64,000 bases of DNA from Amphiura filiformis (GCF_039555335.1 NC_092628.1:34804965-34868964), one strand, 5' to 3'; positions 47,417-59,700 are shown, numbered from the stretch's first letter. The notes: generated by a model not told the origin, from the letters alone. Program-made: numbers and translations.

Positions 47417-48232
47417 GGTCCCCTTACTATAAATGAAGGCCTTCAATTAGCTGTTTGAAAGCCTTCACTGAACAGGTAATTTAGCCTTCAAATAGTAGGT
47501 GTTATTTAGCATGTACTAAGCCTTCAAAATGATGAATTATGTAAATTAGGCACAGCTAGTGACAGCCTTCACTAGCTGTTCAATAATAGCCTTCACTAGC
47601 TGTTCAATAATAGCCTTCACTAGCTGTTCGATGATTATAGCCTCCACTTGGCATGTACTAAGCCTGCAAAATGACGAATTATGTAAATAAGGTACAGCTA
47701 GTACAAGCCTTCACTAGCTGTTACATAACAGCTAGTGATATTTAAGCTTGACTATACTTACATTATCCATGATGCGGCATATATTATTGCACACAAAGAT
47801 AACTACATGCATTACATATGATATTGTCCACATAACATGCATCCCAAATGTAAAAAGTGAAAAACAAGGCCTATAAATAAAGCTGGAAACATCCAAAGGA
47901 TTAAGATTCCATCTGCATTCATCCACACCAGTTCAAAATGGTAGTTAAAATATATTCCCATCATGCACCTATTTGACCCTTGGGTCAACCACTGAGGAAG
48001 TGAAGGTTAGTGAAGGCTATAACTGGCTAACAGCTATAAGCCAAGTTCAAAAATCGAACAGCTATAGCTAAACTAGCTGTTCAATAATGTGAAGGCTAAA
48101 TTATAGCCGTTCAAAAATGTGAAGGCTAAATTATAGCTGTTCCAAGCATGTAGCAGCTAAGCTACCGGCTGTTCAAACTGCTGAGAAACAGCCTAGTGAA
48201 GGCTTAATTAGCTGTTCACTTTGGTAAGGGTC
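47417..48232. mobile_element. Inverted-repeat element next to a splice donor
   Basis: The left end is GGTCCCCTTACTATAAATGA and the complement of the right end is GGACCCTTACCAAAGTGAA; both are followed by (C)AATTAGCTGTT / CAGCTAATTAAGCC. The interior is made of many AGCCTTCACTAGCTGTTCA copies in both orientations, three in a row at about 47565-47640. No coding capacity. It ends only about 15 bp from the exon-intron boundary at 48248. Confidence 0.65.
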
Positions 48233-48248
48233 CAGTCCTGCTACTCAC

Positions 48249-50815
48249 CTTTTTTGAATTGCTGCTGCTGGCTTCTGAACTCCACCCGTTGCACACTGAC
48301 TTGTGGGCGCACTTCCACTGATGGACCTGGAGATTGTTTGCTGTTTGGATCTAGTCACATCAGTCTGTCTAACTCCTAATGACTGGTCATGGAAATGCTG
48401 TAATAGAGCTGAAAATGGGGTATTGCTTTTCTTAACCGTTGGTGCATTGGATTTAGGTGCTGTTGCTGAATGTGCCGTCATGATTTCTAGAAGTCGTGTT
48501 GGTTGAGGTGGTTTTGGAATGGCAGTTACGGGTCTTTGTAGAGGTGGTATACTTTTACTAAGAACTGCCTGATAGTTGCTCTGCTGCTGCATTGATGAAA
48601 CAGGAGATGAAGATCGTGATGGTGGCTTATCCCCAACTATTCGTTTCCTCCAATCTGCCCATAAAGGGCTGCTACTACTTGCTGTGCTTGTGGTATTGCT
48701 TGTGGAAGTTAGAATACTAACACAGGAAACAACTTGTATGCTTGATCCAGACTTCGGCATCAATGTTCTATTAGCCATGACAGTTTTGGCGTTGTCTATG
48801 CCAGCTATTGAGGTGCTACTACCTGTTGTGCCTGTGGTATTGCTTGTGGAAGTTGGACTACTTTGAGTTCCGGAAACAACTTGTATGCTTGATCCAGACT
48901 TCGGCATCGATGTTCTATTAGCCATGACAGTTTTGGTGTTGTCTATGCCAGCTATTGAGGTGCTACTACCTGTTGTGCCTGTGGTATTGCTTGTGCAAGT
49001 TGGACTACTTTGAGTTCCGGAAACAACTTGCATGCTTGATCCAGGCTTTGGCATTGATGTTCTATAGGCCATGACAGTTTTATTATTGGCTATGGCAGCT
49101 ACTGCAGAGGCTACAGTCATCTGTGTGCTACTACTACCTGTTGTGCTTGTGGTATTGCTTGTGGAAGTTAGAATACTTTGGGTCCTAGAAACAACCTGTA
49201 TACTTGATCCAGACTTCGGCATTGATGTTCTGTAGGCCATGACGGTTTTATTATTGGTTATGCCAGTTATTGAGGATGCTACAGTCACCTTTGGTGATGA
49301 CACTGGATGGGTTTCAAGACGAACATGTGATCCCTGTGATGCTTGCGATGTTACCTGAACAGGTGATTTGGACAAGATGATTGGGCATGATTTGGATGTA
49401 GAAGACGGAGCAGGTTGTCCGGTGGTCTGGACTTGGTAGAAGACTGGTTGATTGCTTGTTTTTGTGGTGGTGGGTTTGGTGTTCTGAGCACTTGTTTGAA
49501 GTTGGTAAATCATTGGCTGTAGAGTTGACTGTTGGATCACAGTATTTGGTTGTAGATTTGTTGGAGTCATCCCCTTAGGAATGGTTTGATTTTGGATAAT
49601 GTAGTACTTTTTTGTTTGGGTTCTTGGGGGTGATACCATTCTTACATTAGGCAGCTGTTGGGTGGTAACGGTTGATGACCGTGGGGAGGACTTTGTTGCA
49701 AGTTGAGATACCCCACTCAAAGCATGTTGAAGTGTTTGCACTGCTTTCACTGCTTCCATGGCTGAATTCAGAGAAGCAGCAGAAGGCATCCTGACTGGAC
49801 TAACATTTCCCTGTGAAGAAGTTGGCAGTGACAGTGCGAATCTAGGCTGTGATGACATGGACGGATACCTTACAGCTTGGATATTGGACGGATATCGCAC
49901 AGCTTGCAAATTGGATGGATACCGTACAGCCGAGATATTGGATTGAACCTGTGGGGATATTGGTAGTAACTGTACACGATCCTGTGGTCTTATAGATGGC
50001 AAATTTACCCCTTGCAGTGACAACTTATTTACTGGCTTTGGTTTTGGTTCCAACACTTCTGGAGGAATTACTTCATCCATATCTTCGATGGTTATCAATT
50101 CTGGTTCTGGCCTTTTGACATCCAACACTTCCAACTCTGGAGAAGGACTTCGTTCTCTTATTCGTGCTCCTAGTCTTAGGGAAGATTGGGGAGCTACAGC
50201 TGGTGATTTTGTTTGCATGTTTCTTCCAATGTTACTAGAGTCTTGGGAGACATCATCGGTGCATTCATCTCCACCATCTACATCCCAAAAGGTAAGTGGT
50301 TTTTCATCAACGCCACTCAAACTCAGCATATTCTCAATAGATGATGGTAAAATCTGACACTCATTTTTACCCTTTGGCTGTGACTGCTTGTGAGTAGTCG
50401 GTGTTATTGGACCTTTGGTGGTACCAGAAGAACCCCTTCGCATAGTATTTACCACCACTTTATCAATCACATTTCCTAAGTGAATTGATGTTGTACTGTT
50501 GCCTTTTCCTTTACCAAGTTCTGATGGTTTTCTTCGAGCAGTTTGACTTGCATCAACACAGGCATCTTTTGGTTTGGCATTCTGGCCATCATTTGCTGTG
50601 GTATTGAGGACATCTGATCCAGATGGAGATGGTTTGGGCAATGGTGTCATGGCAGATAGGTTTGGTTCGGTGGGTTCATCACCACTATCGGATGATGAAG
50701 GTAGACATTTATCTGCCCAACACTTGGGGCAATAGCCTTGCAGGGTTGGCCTGGCCATGAAACCACAGCCATTCTTGCAGAGTAGATCTTGGAATTGTTT
50801 GATGCTCAAATTCAT
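48249..50815 (-). CDS. First coding exon: A20 zinc finger plus Ser/Thr-rich repeats
   Basis: The ATG at 50815 has A at -3 and is the first ATG after a clear acceptor (tgtttccacag, exon from 50829). Residues 13-32 form an A20-type zinc finger: C13-x3-C17-x11-C29-x2-C32 with GF after the second Cys and GYCPKCW at the end, closest in style to the A20 finger of Rabex-5, which binds ubiquitin. The remaining about 820 residues contain no C2H2 finger. They are rich in Ser, Thr, Pro and Gln, with an acidic patch (EPELITIEDMDEVIP), three AVRYPS repeats near residue 310, and four tandem copies of a 47-55-residue unit (NNKTVMAYRTSMPKSGSS core) at about 508-714. The exon ends at the donor GTGAGT; the TGA just inside the intron is not the real stop. 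It continues in phase into the exon at 45761. Ubiquitin binding and a nuclear scaffold role are inferences. Confidence 0.85.
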
Positions 50816-51413
50816 TGTGGATGTATACTCTGTGGAAACAAATAAAATACAAAATATTAATGCTATGAATTTAATATATTATCATATCAATTGCTTCCAC
50901 TGGGTTTATGATATTAGATAGAGATATTGGGCATGTCTCATTAAGTGCCGACTATAAAAACAGCATTGACCTCAAAATGATCAACCTTATCAAAATTTAC
51001 CATAAAATCTGCAGTGTCTGCACAGTATAAAATCTGATGTGCAAGCATAAAATTACAATGTACATCATATGGCAATGCAGTTTGGAACCCCAGAAGCTGA
51101 AGTTAAAATAAAAGATATGCCAGGGAGCTTACAGTAATGAGAAGTGAAACCTACCTTGAAATCTGCAAATTAAGTTGATTTTGGGTGATGATAGTACTAT
51201 CAGTATCACCAATTTCACTTAAATTGACAATTGATCAAATCCTGGATCAATATATCAGGGCCATCTCCCAATATTTGCCAGCCACAATGTACACATGTAG
51301 GCTGTTGATTGGTGGTTAGGCAATTACTATACATTAGACCTGTACGTACATGTAGCAATTACTCCAAAGATACTTGAAAAAACAAGAACATTGTTTTCAT
51401 CAAGCATACATAC

Positions 51414-51478
51414 CTTGATAAGATGAAATGGTAGTTCTAGTTTGCAAACCACAAGCAGCCTACATCTTGTTCTTGGAC
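51414..51478 (-). other. Probable 5' noncoding exon (65 nt)
   Basis: On the minus strand, an acceptor (tactgattacag at 51480-51479) and a donor (ATCAAG|GTATGT, GT at 51413-51412) bracket 65 nt. It lies 585 nt upstream of the A20 exon acceptor. Its only ATG is followed directly by TAG. The transcription start would lie further upstream; no TATA or initiator could be chosen from sequence alone. Confidence 0.5.
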
Positions 51479-51664
51479 CTGTAATCAGTATAAAGAAGTA
51501 AAATGAAAATTTTAATCATTCATGTAGTTTACTGTCAAGTTGTACATATATATATTGTACAGTTGCATCCCCTGCCTAGTGCCTAATTAAAGGAAGTTTT
51601 AATGAGCTTGAGCCCTGAATTCAATATGTGACTTGGATAATTTACCATACACAGTATTTTGATT

Positions 51665-52475
51665 ATCTTTAGTCCAAGGTTCGAGCTACTGCGGAATATG
51701 TTGTCCACTGCAGTCTGTAGGGTACTAGCAGAATCAGCCAGCAAGACAATAACCTCGGACTAAAGATTAACATTGGTAAAACCGAAGTACAAGTAATCAG
51801 CAGCCAAAAGGTCAACCTTAACATCAACATCAATGGCAATCTACTTAAGCAAGTGGATGAGTTTGTGTACCTGGGAGGCACCATATCTCAAAAGGGACAA
51901 GCAGAGAAGACATCAAGCACAGAATAGGAAAGCATTAGGAGCGGTCCAAAGACTTCACAGTATATGGAATGCCAAGGACATTCAACGGGCCACCAAGATC
52001 GAGCTATACAGGGTCCTAGTACTTTCCATCCCAATGTATGGAGCTGAGACCTGGACCATTAAGAAAGAAGACAAAAATCGCCTCCTAGTCTTTGAAATGA
52101 TGTGCTTGAGGAAGATTATGGGCGTATCACATCTGGACAAAATACGTAATACCATAATACGGGACACACTTGGGCTGAAGCACACCGTCACCGATAAAAT
52201 CACACAAAAAAGGATCCGATTCTTTGGCCACGAACAGCGAATGGGCAATGACAGATACCCCAAAATTTTGCTAGAGGGCAATGTACATGGAAAAAGACCA
52301 TGTGGAAGACCTCCCAAAAGATGGATGGACACTATTAAATCTGACTGCCTAGCTCGAAACATCACCTCCGTAGCAGCAGCAGGAAGGCTGGCCAAAGACC
52401 GAGTGACATGGCTTGGAATCACCATGGATCAGATGGCAAGGCAGTGTGCATCAGCATCCGTGCCGACGCCTTAGG
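51665..52475 (+). mobile_element. LINE fragment: C-terminal part of reverse transcriptase ORF
   Basis: The encoded sequence includes GLKINIGKTEVQ and VDEFVYLGGTIS (end of the reverse transcriptase core) in one frame. After a small frame break near 51,905 it continues with the typical LINE tail: YGAETWT, LRKIMGVSH, RIRFFGHEQRM, CGRPPKRWMD. The catalytic palm is missing, so it is dead. It ends near the TAG after VPTP. A truncated CR1/RTE-like non-LTR element is likely; the clade is uncertain. Confidence 0.85.
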
Positions 52476-53085
52476 TCAAGTATTTTGATATTCTACTTCA
52501 TACCTGTGGTCCATATATTTAGTTGGAAATCATCTCTTTTCCTAAATATGAACCAAATATTGACAAAAAAATATGAACCAAATGTTTACATACATACATA
52601 AATTATCTTGTATCTTGTACATACTATAGAATAATTCTCTTGCTTCCCCTGGGGCTTCCCCCGTCTACAGTGAGATGTGTGATGTGGTATACTAATTACT
52701 ATATCAATAGGAGCCACTTTTGGGCAGGTTATCAATTTTGAGTGTTAAATATAGAGATATTTTGCTCCACAACGCCATTTCCCCCAATGAAATCGGACAT
52801 TCCAAAGCAAAGATATTGAGTTTGTAAGTTATGGTATTATAAAATTGGAAATTGAGATACCGGCCTTTATTGACAATGTTGAGAGTAGGAATGACCTTGA
52901 AAAATGTCTGAAAATACAAGATGCCAGTTATATCAGACAATATTTCAAAGTCCAGTAGGAGAGAAACCCTGCAATCCATGAGGGAATGAGAGAAAACCTG
53001 ATATCTCGTGGTGGACACTGAAGTCAAGATCCCTTGAGCTGAGGACATCTTCTGCTATGCCATAGAAAAGCTGGTACATGTGACG
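52476..53085. other. Gene-free DNA between LINE fragments
   Basis: AT-rich sequence with no domain or RNA gene seen. It may include the 3' untranslated tail of the LINE on the left. Confidence 0.4.
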
Positions 53086-53089
53086 AAGC

Positions 53090-54160
53090 GTGCAGATGTT
53101 CGCTGAACCTGTTCAACTTTGCAGATGGGTATGGGGAGGGAGCAAGAAGTTTAAGAGTACTCGACGACTGGTCTTACAAAGGTTGTGTATGAGCTTCCTT
53201 GATCTTGCGGCTACAGTGACTGTGGTTGCGGTTCAGAAAGGTCCGGGTGGAATTAGCCTTCCTGGTAATGGCATCAACATGAGCATTAAAGCCAGGTTGT
53301 GAGTCCAGGTGCACTCCCAAGGTATTTAGCTGAGTTCACATTCTCCCGGTTGTTGTCAAAGGCCTTCTCATAGTCCAATAAGATGACGTTGATTTGTGAT
53401 TTGGAATCTAATCCCTTGGCAAGATCTTGTAGGGCGACAATCGGCTGCGTATTGTAGGACCGGCACCTCCTAAATCCATGCTGGGCATCTGAAAGTGTCT
53501 TATGCTCAGAAAGGTGATGGATCACAGCACAATGGATGATATGCTCACAGAGTTTGCACAGAATGGCTGTCAAGGAGATGGGTGGTAGTTGGCAGCTTCT
53601 GATCTTGAAGATTGGTACTATGCATGCCTTCTTCCATTGTGATGGAACTCTACCCTGATTGATTGAGGCTTGGAAGAGTAGGGTTACTACTGGTGCAAGT
53701 TCTTCTGATGTTTCTTTGTAGAGCTTAGCCGGAATATCATCTGGTCCTGATGCAGTAAGTGCCTACAGATTTTTGAGCAGTTTGATGACTCCATTTTGGT
53801 CAACAGTGATGTTTCTCATGGGAGGATCCTGTCTGGGTCCCAAGTCTGGAAGTGCTGATGAGCAACAGAGAAACTGATGGGAACTGCCTGTTCAGAATGT
53901 TGGCTTTCACCTTTGGGTTAGCATGAAGATTGACACCATCCTTCAGAGGGGCTACTCCCATCTGGTCGACTCTCTTCGACTTCACTAAGGTGCCAAGTTT
54001 CCTGTTGTTACTGTCAGTTTTGCTGCATTCGATATCACATACTGGTTGTATGCCATTCGACAGGACTTTAATATTGGAGACTCTTTCTTAAAATGTCTGC
54101 AGTGCTTCCAGTCCTTGGTTCTGTCAGTCCTCCAAGCTTCCTTGAAGGCTCGAGCTTTCT
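53090..54160 (-). mobile_element. LINE reverse transcriptase fragment with internal deletion
   Basis: Minus-strand translation gives successive reverse transcriptase landmarks in broken frames: ASGPDDIPAKL, VPSQWKKACIVPIFK, the SLTAILCKLCEHII and QHGFRRCRS region, and ILLDYEKAFD (motif A). Directly after motif A the sequence jumps to SAKYLG, which normally lies beyond the palm, so the catalytic FxDD region has been deleted. Fossil element, Jockey/CR1-like. Confidence 0.75.
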
Positions 54161-54350
54161 GCCTGGTTGCACATTTGTGACAAGATCAAGGGAAATGAGT
54201 CGGATGTCAATAATATTGATTTTGAGGTATTGGAAAAGAAAGTGTTAAAATTCTTTTGTTTTATATTGTTTTCAGCGATTGATAAATTGATGTAATGCAA
54301 ACAAAAGTCGATCAACATGGGATTTTCAGTTTCAGAAAGCTGAAGTGGAG

Positions 54351-56700
54351 TAAATTGCAGTATAATTCTTTGCCCACTTGAGTCTTTGGCAAATATTGTC
54401 AAAAGTCAGTTCTCTTCCACAGCAGTATCTTCCTCCTGATGGGCTTTCGCCATTCATGTCTGTGGTCACTGAGAACGGGGAGGCTGCAGCTACGGTTGAT
54501 CAAGGAGGGTCTGTTAGTAATGAAAATGTCAAGGATGTTATCTCCTCTTGTAGGGAAGTTAATCACCTGTAGCATCAAGCACCTGTAGGAAAGACTGGTT
54601 GATGGAGATCTTATATTGGTGCGAGGTAATACTACTGTTTTCCCAGTTAGCATTACCAGCTATCCAGATAGCAGCCCCAGGATTGCTTGCACACAGATGG
54701 GTGATGGGTCGATTCAGCTCGTCCATGGCCACAAGCAGCGGAACCAGTTACTCTACTCATTGCCCACAAAATTAAAAAGCGGGGTAGAGTGAGTGGGAAA
54801 AGGATGCCCCAGGGTGTCTCATGAGGTCAAAGCCAAGGACGGGAGCATCGTCTGCCCAAACATATGTGCACGGCTAGCATTGGGGCTTCCAACCAATGGT
54901 ACAGGGGACCAGCCGATGGCCGAACAAGGAGGTTGCCCGGTTCAAGTAGATCCAAACAAAGTGCTCGAACATGGTGTTTAACCCGACCGGCCACTGAAGT
55001 GGTCGGGTAGCCCCACAGGAGCCTAAAGCTCACTGCTGCCTCTACAGAACAACCAGAACAGGGTCAGAGCTGACAGCGTGAGAACCGACTGCTCCAAAGG
55101 ACACCCAGATCACCTGGAGCGAAAGGAGGGTTTGCTCCACCGCGTCGCTCAAACCAACCACAAAATGATCAGGGAGTGTCAATGAGAGTATGAGGCCACA
55201 CTGATACCAGAGCCAGTAAAACAATGGGTCATTAGCCCTAGGGAACCAAAGAGACCATCTTTCTAGCCCCCTGTAATATTATTTATAAATTTGGTTTTGT
55301 TTGGAGGAAGAGAGCTGCACGCCGTGCACGGAGGAGTAGAATTGAGGCAGTTGGGAGAACGGTTTTGAAGAAGATGACACATGAAATAAAATGCTGAATG
55401 TTTATAATTGTCGTCATCTGAGTTTTCTGTACTTTTAGTATTATTGCGAGTAAAGACTATCAACTTGTTACAAGATGGGCTAGTGCGGGGAGAGAAAGAA
55501 GGCTGTTACAACACAGACAAAACAAAAATGGAGCCGACTAATATCTCTACCATCTCTCATCCAATTAAGAGAGGCACAGGCCGACGACAACTAACCTCAC
55601 AGGTCGCTCAACCATCCCGATGGGACAGCAGCACGGCCACAGGTGCTCGTAACCGGGCCCACTCTGATGGTTAAGAGCCATCATCAGGGAACATACAGAA
55701 TGGAGGGCCCCAAGCAAGCCATCACTATGGAACTAAATAAATGCCACTACCGCATGAAGCAGCTGAGAAGCAACAAAAAATGAAGCTTACTCCTCATAAG
55801 GCAAAGGACAGTGCTGAAAAAGGAAGTGCAAAACGGACCGCATCAGTAATGATCATGAGCATCCAGAAAAAAGGACCATAACAAGGAAGGGATGATCCCC
55901 AACAATCGCCAGTGAACCAGGCCGAGCTTTCCGCCTGGTTGCACATTTAAGTGGCAGAATCAAACCAGGATTGGCTGTATCTCGTTGAGCTGAATTTACT
56001 GAGTACATGATCTTCAATGACCTGATCCAATTCATGCTGCACAGACTCAGCTAGCTCTTCAACAGGTGTGGAGTACTAGTGGAGTACTTAAATTGCAGTA
56101 TAATTCTCTGCCCACTTGAGTCTTTGGCAAATATTGTCAAAAGTCAGTTCTCTTCCATAACAGTATCTTCCTCCTGATGGGCTTTCGCCAGGACAGGCTG
56201 ACGACAACTATCCTCACAGGTCGCTCAACCATCCCAATGGGACAGCAGCACGGCCACAGGTGCGCAAGCCATCCAGCTGCTCGTAACCCGGGCCCTCCAC
56301 GCTCATTCTTCGCCAAAAAATCTGGGCGGAGGAACAGCATCGCCCCCGTGCTCGCTCGAAAACATGGAGGCTGACTTTGAGACTGCGTGCAACTCCAAGC
56401 ACCGCTGTCCCTAAGCCAACGGCAAGAGGAAAGCTGTCTTGAGAGTGACGTATTTAAGGGTCGCCTTTGACAAGGGCTCAAAAAGGTACTCCAAGACAGT
56501 ATTAAGGCCCCAAGCAAGGGTGAAAATAAGAAATGATGAACCAGGGGCTACTTTTTACACAAAATGGCCCCTGGTTCACTTCATTTAATGTGAAACCAGG
56601 GGCCACTTCTAATCAACAAGGGGCCAATATTTGTTCTGAATAAGTTCATTTTGTGTGTAGTGACCAGGGGCCATTTCAGGGTTTCTGGGGGCTAAACGGT
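54351..56700. repeat. Mosaic of duplicated repeat fragments
   Basis: The segment 54351-54452 (gcagtataattctttgccca ... gggctttcgcca) recurs at about 56090-56190. A block at about 55578-55660 (gacgacaacta...ctcacaggtcgctcaaccatcc) recurs at about 56200-56300. At 56525-56700 there are three GAACCAGGGGCC/GGCCCCTGG words in both orientations. No intact gene is visible. The arrangement suggests one repeat was opened by insertion of another that carried related DNA. Confidence 0.6.
54403..54790 (-). mobile_element. LINE endonuclease fragment
   Basis: Minus strand: QVINFPTRGDNILDIFITN followed by RPSLI and PVLSDHR are characteristic of the C-terminal part of the APE-type endonuclease of Jockey/CR1-like LINEs. 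It belongs to the same broken element as 53090-54160 and is separated from it by about 240 bp of other sequence. Its distal end is lost in a mosaic region. Confidence 0.65.
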
Positions 56701-59700
56701 TCACGTCTCCCACTTAATTTCACCCTTGGTCCCAAGGCGGGACAACCTTCCTCTTCGGACGCTCGTTGTACATTCGTCATTGATGGTCGACCCGTCCTCG
56801 AACCTCGATGTATGGAGAGGAGAGTCACTGTGGCCTGCTGAAGTCCCGCTTGGAATTTTTCGGTCAGAAACTCCACCACTTGAGGTACAGAGGCTCTAGT
56901 GGGAGACACTTCTCTCATCGCACCACACATAGTATGGAGCCAAACGCGGGCTATACATCCCGAGGGTAGACTTGAGGGTAGGTTGACCCCTGGCGATGTA
57001 ATGAGTGAAGCAGTTTTGATGAAAAACCTTCCTCCGCTGCTCCTTGCCTGATAAATGCCATTCAGCTACCTGCAGGTGCTCTAGTGGCAGACCGGGTACC
57101 CCATAGATCTGGTATCTCGGGAGCGCTCGTGGCATTGCCGCAAGCAGATCCACCATTGGCCTGAACCACAGATGTTTCAGGCAAAAGGGAGCGATCAGAA
57201 TGACGTTGCAGTCATCCTGCACAATCTTGGCTACCACTCTCGCGGACAGTGAGATCGGAGGGAACGCATATGCTTTCATCCCTCCCCAGTCTATTGCTAG
57301 AGCGTCCACAGCGTACGCCTGAGGATCCTTGGTCCTCGAGCAGTACACCGGCAGTTGATGATTGCGATGAGATACGAACAAATCTGTCGAGGGTTGGTAC
57401 ATCACCTCGAAGATTGTCTGGACGACCTGCGGAGCAAAGGACCATTTTGTTGGGCCCGACACCTTACCCCGGGACAGATACTCCGCGAGGATGTCGGTGA
57501 CTCCCTCAATGTGGATCGCTTTCCTCTCAACGTAATCCGCCTGGGCTTGCACCACCCTATCAGGCGCAGTGCGTGCAGGCACAACCGTGGTGACCTAGTG
57601 CCCACTTGTCTGTTGAGGTAGGCTACCATGGTTGTGTGGTCTGTTTGGACAACAATATGTGATCCCACTATCTGCCCATAACTCGAGGAGATTGATGTAG
57701 GACTGCATCTCCACGGCCGACTCAGTCCCAGTGGATGTGGCCCCCAGCCCAGCTTTGACGCATCGGTTGTCACTACTATGTGACTCACCGGGGGTGCAGG
57801 AAACCCGTCACCCCAGGTCAAATAGGGCCGATTCCACCACCAGAGCTCCTCTCGCACAATCTCTTGACACCGGAACTGCAAGGGATATTGGGTGACGACT
57901 GGGCCTGTAAAAGGCTAGAAGGTGAAGTTGGATAGGCCTCGTGAAAAGGCAGTACAGTACAAGGTCTACTATACTGGCCATAAGACCTAACACCTTCAAC
58001 CATGCCACGGCTGGTGCAGCTTCCGACTTTGAGTTGAGCACACCGCGCCATGTTCATCACCCTCTCGGGTGAGGGCATTGCCATCCCCTCCGCAAGGTTT
58101 ATGGATACCCCTAGAAATAGTGGTGTCTGTGTCTAGACCATATGGGACTTATTGAGATTGATCAAGAACCCTAGGTCCCACACCGTACAGACAACAAACT
58201 CCATGAGACGAGGTCGTCTCCTGCTGGGTAATTCCGTATATATGAGCCTATCATCCAGGTAGCAACATATGTTGACCCCCCTGCTCTTAAGGTATGCTGC
58301 CACTGCCCTGACCAAGAGTATAAACACTCTGGGGCAGTGGACAAGCCGAAAGGGAGACACCGAAACTTGGAAGTCTGCCCATGCACCTTGAAGCATAGGT
58401 ACCTGTAATGGTGAGTATCGATTGGCACGTATGCAGATAGGCGTCCGCAAGATCTAGTGAATGCTGCCCACATCCCCTTGATGGGACAGGACAGCACTGA
58501 GACGAGAGTCTCCATCCTGAACCTCTTTGGCCTGATGAATTTGTTCAACGGCTTGAGGTTCAGGATGGGTCTCCAGTCGCCGCAATTCTTCGGAGCCAGA
58601 AAGAATGTGCTCCAAAAGCCCCCTTGGAAATAAGGGGGGAACTGGGACTATCGTCTGCTTCGTGAGAGGCTGCGTGATCTCTGACTGCTGTGCCCGACAC
58701 TTGGGACTGTCTGACAGCACTACTGTGGACCTCTGATAGCAGGTGAGCGTAGGGGGACTGGTGAACTCCAGTCTGTAACCCCTGGTCACTACCGACATCA
58801 CCCAGGAGCCCAGAGAGATGGCTTCCCATCTCTGGGTGTAATGCAATAAGCAGCCAACTACTGGTGGAATCCATTGTGGAAGATCCAGTGCCCGCCGGCA
58901 TGTACACTTTGCCGCCGTGCCCTCAGGAGTGGTCCAACTTGGGCTTCTTAGAAGGCTTGTCTAATGCTCCCTTGCGCCTCCCAGATTTCTTGGGTGCAGC
59001 AGAGGCGGCTAAGGGCTCGGGTGTTGACGGTGCTCATTCTACTGAAGCCGGAGCAGACAAAGATCCACCCTTGCTAGAGGACTTCTTAGTCTTCTTGTGC
59101 TTGTGTTTCTTCGCCTTGGCAGCCTTACCCTTGGTAAGGGCTGCCTCTGACTTCTTCAGAGTCGTCTTGTTGGCGGCCTTCTTGGACTTGTTCATCAACC
59201 ATGGCACAGAAGGCTTTGCCAAAGAAGAACCCCTGCCCCTCCATATCAAACTTCTTCATAGCCTCCCAAACTCGGGGCCATAAAGAGACTGAAGGGAGAG
59301 CCAGGCGTTCTCCCGGTGGCGAGTGGACATACGATGGGATAGATAGACCCATCATCACATGTTTGTTGTAGTAAGCTGTAAGGACCACCAACAGATTAAC
59401 TTCAAGGAACAACTCAGATGTAGCAATGCACTAGCATCGCGAATCGATGAGCTTGAGCTCCTCCTCGCGGGGAGCTCGCTCTAGCCACCGTGACTCCAGC
59501 GAGTCTGGCCGCCTTACGAAACCTGTACCTGAGGCCCGCCGGGAAGGCGAGCGCAGGCAACCCCTGCGAGAATGTAGCAGTTGTGAATCCTACGGAGAAG
59601 ATGCCCTGGTCCTCAATGGACTCCTCGTGAGTGTAAGGCATGCCCAGACCCTGGGCCACATGGCTCAACACCTCAGAGGTATCCGGAGGAAGACCAGTAA

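Larger units (their letters stand above)
45762..48248 (-). other. Intron of the A20/C2H2 gene (2,487 nt)
   Basis: The 5' splice site is AAAAG|GTGAGT at 48249/48248, a near-perfect consensus. The 3' site is ttttgtcttgcag|A at 45762/45761. Phase 2 on both sides keeps the reading frame. The intron holds a dispersed repeat (46377-47131) and an inverted-repeat element (47417-48232). About 600 bp next to the 3' end (45762-46376) is unremarkable AT-rich sequence. Confidence 0.8.

Noticed and set aside
51155..51162. An 8-nt micro-exon with good flanking splice signals
   Set aside because: The acceptor and donor look fair, but an exon this small cannot be supported without transcript data.
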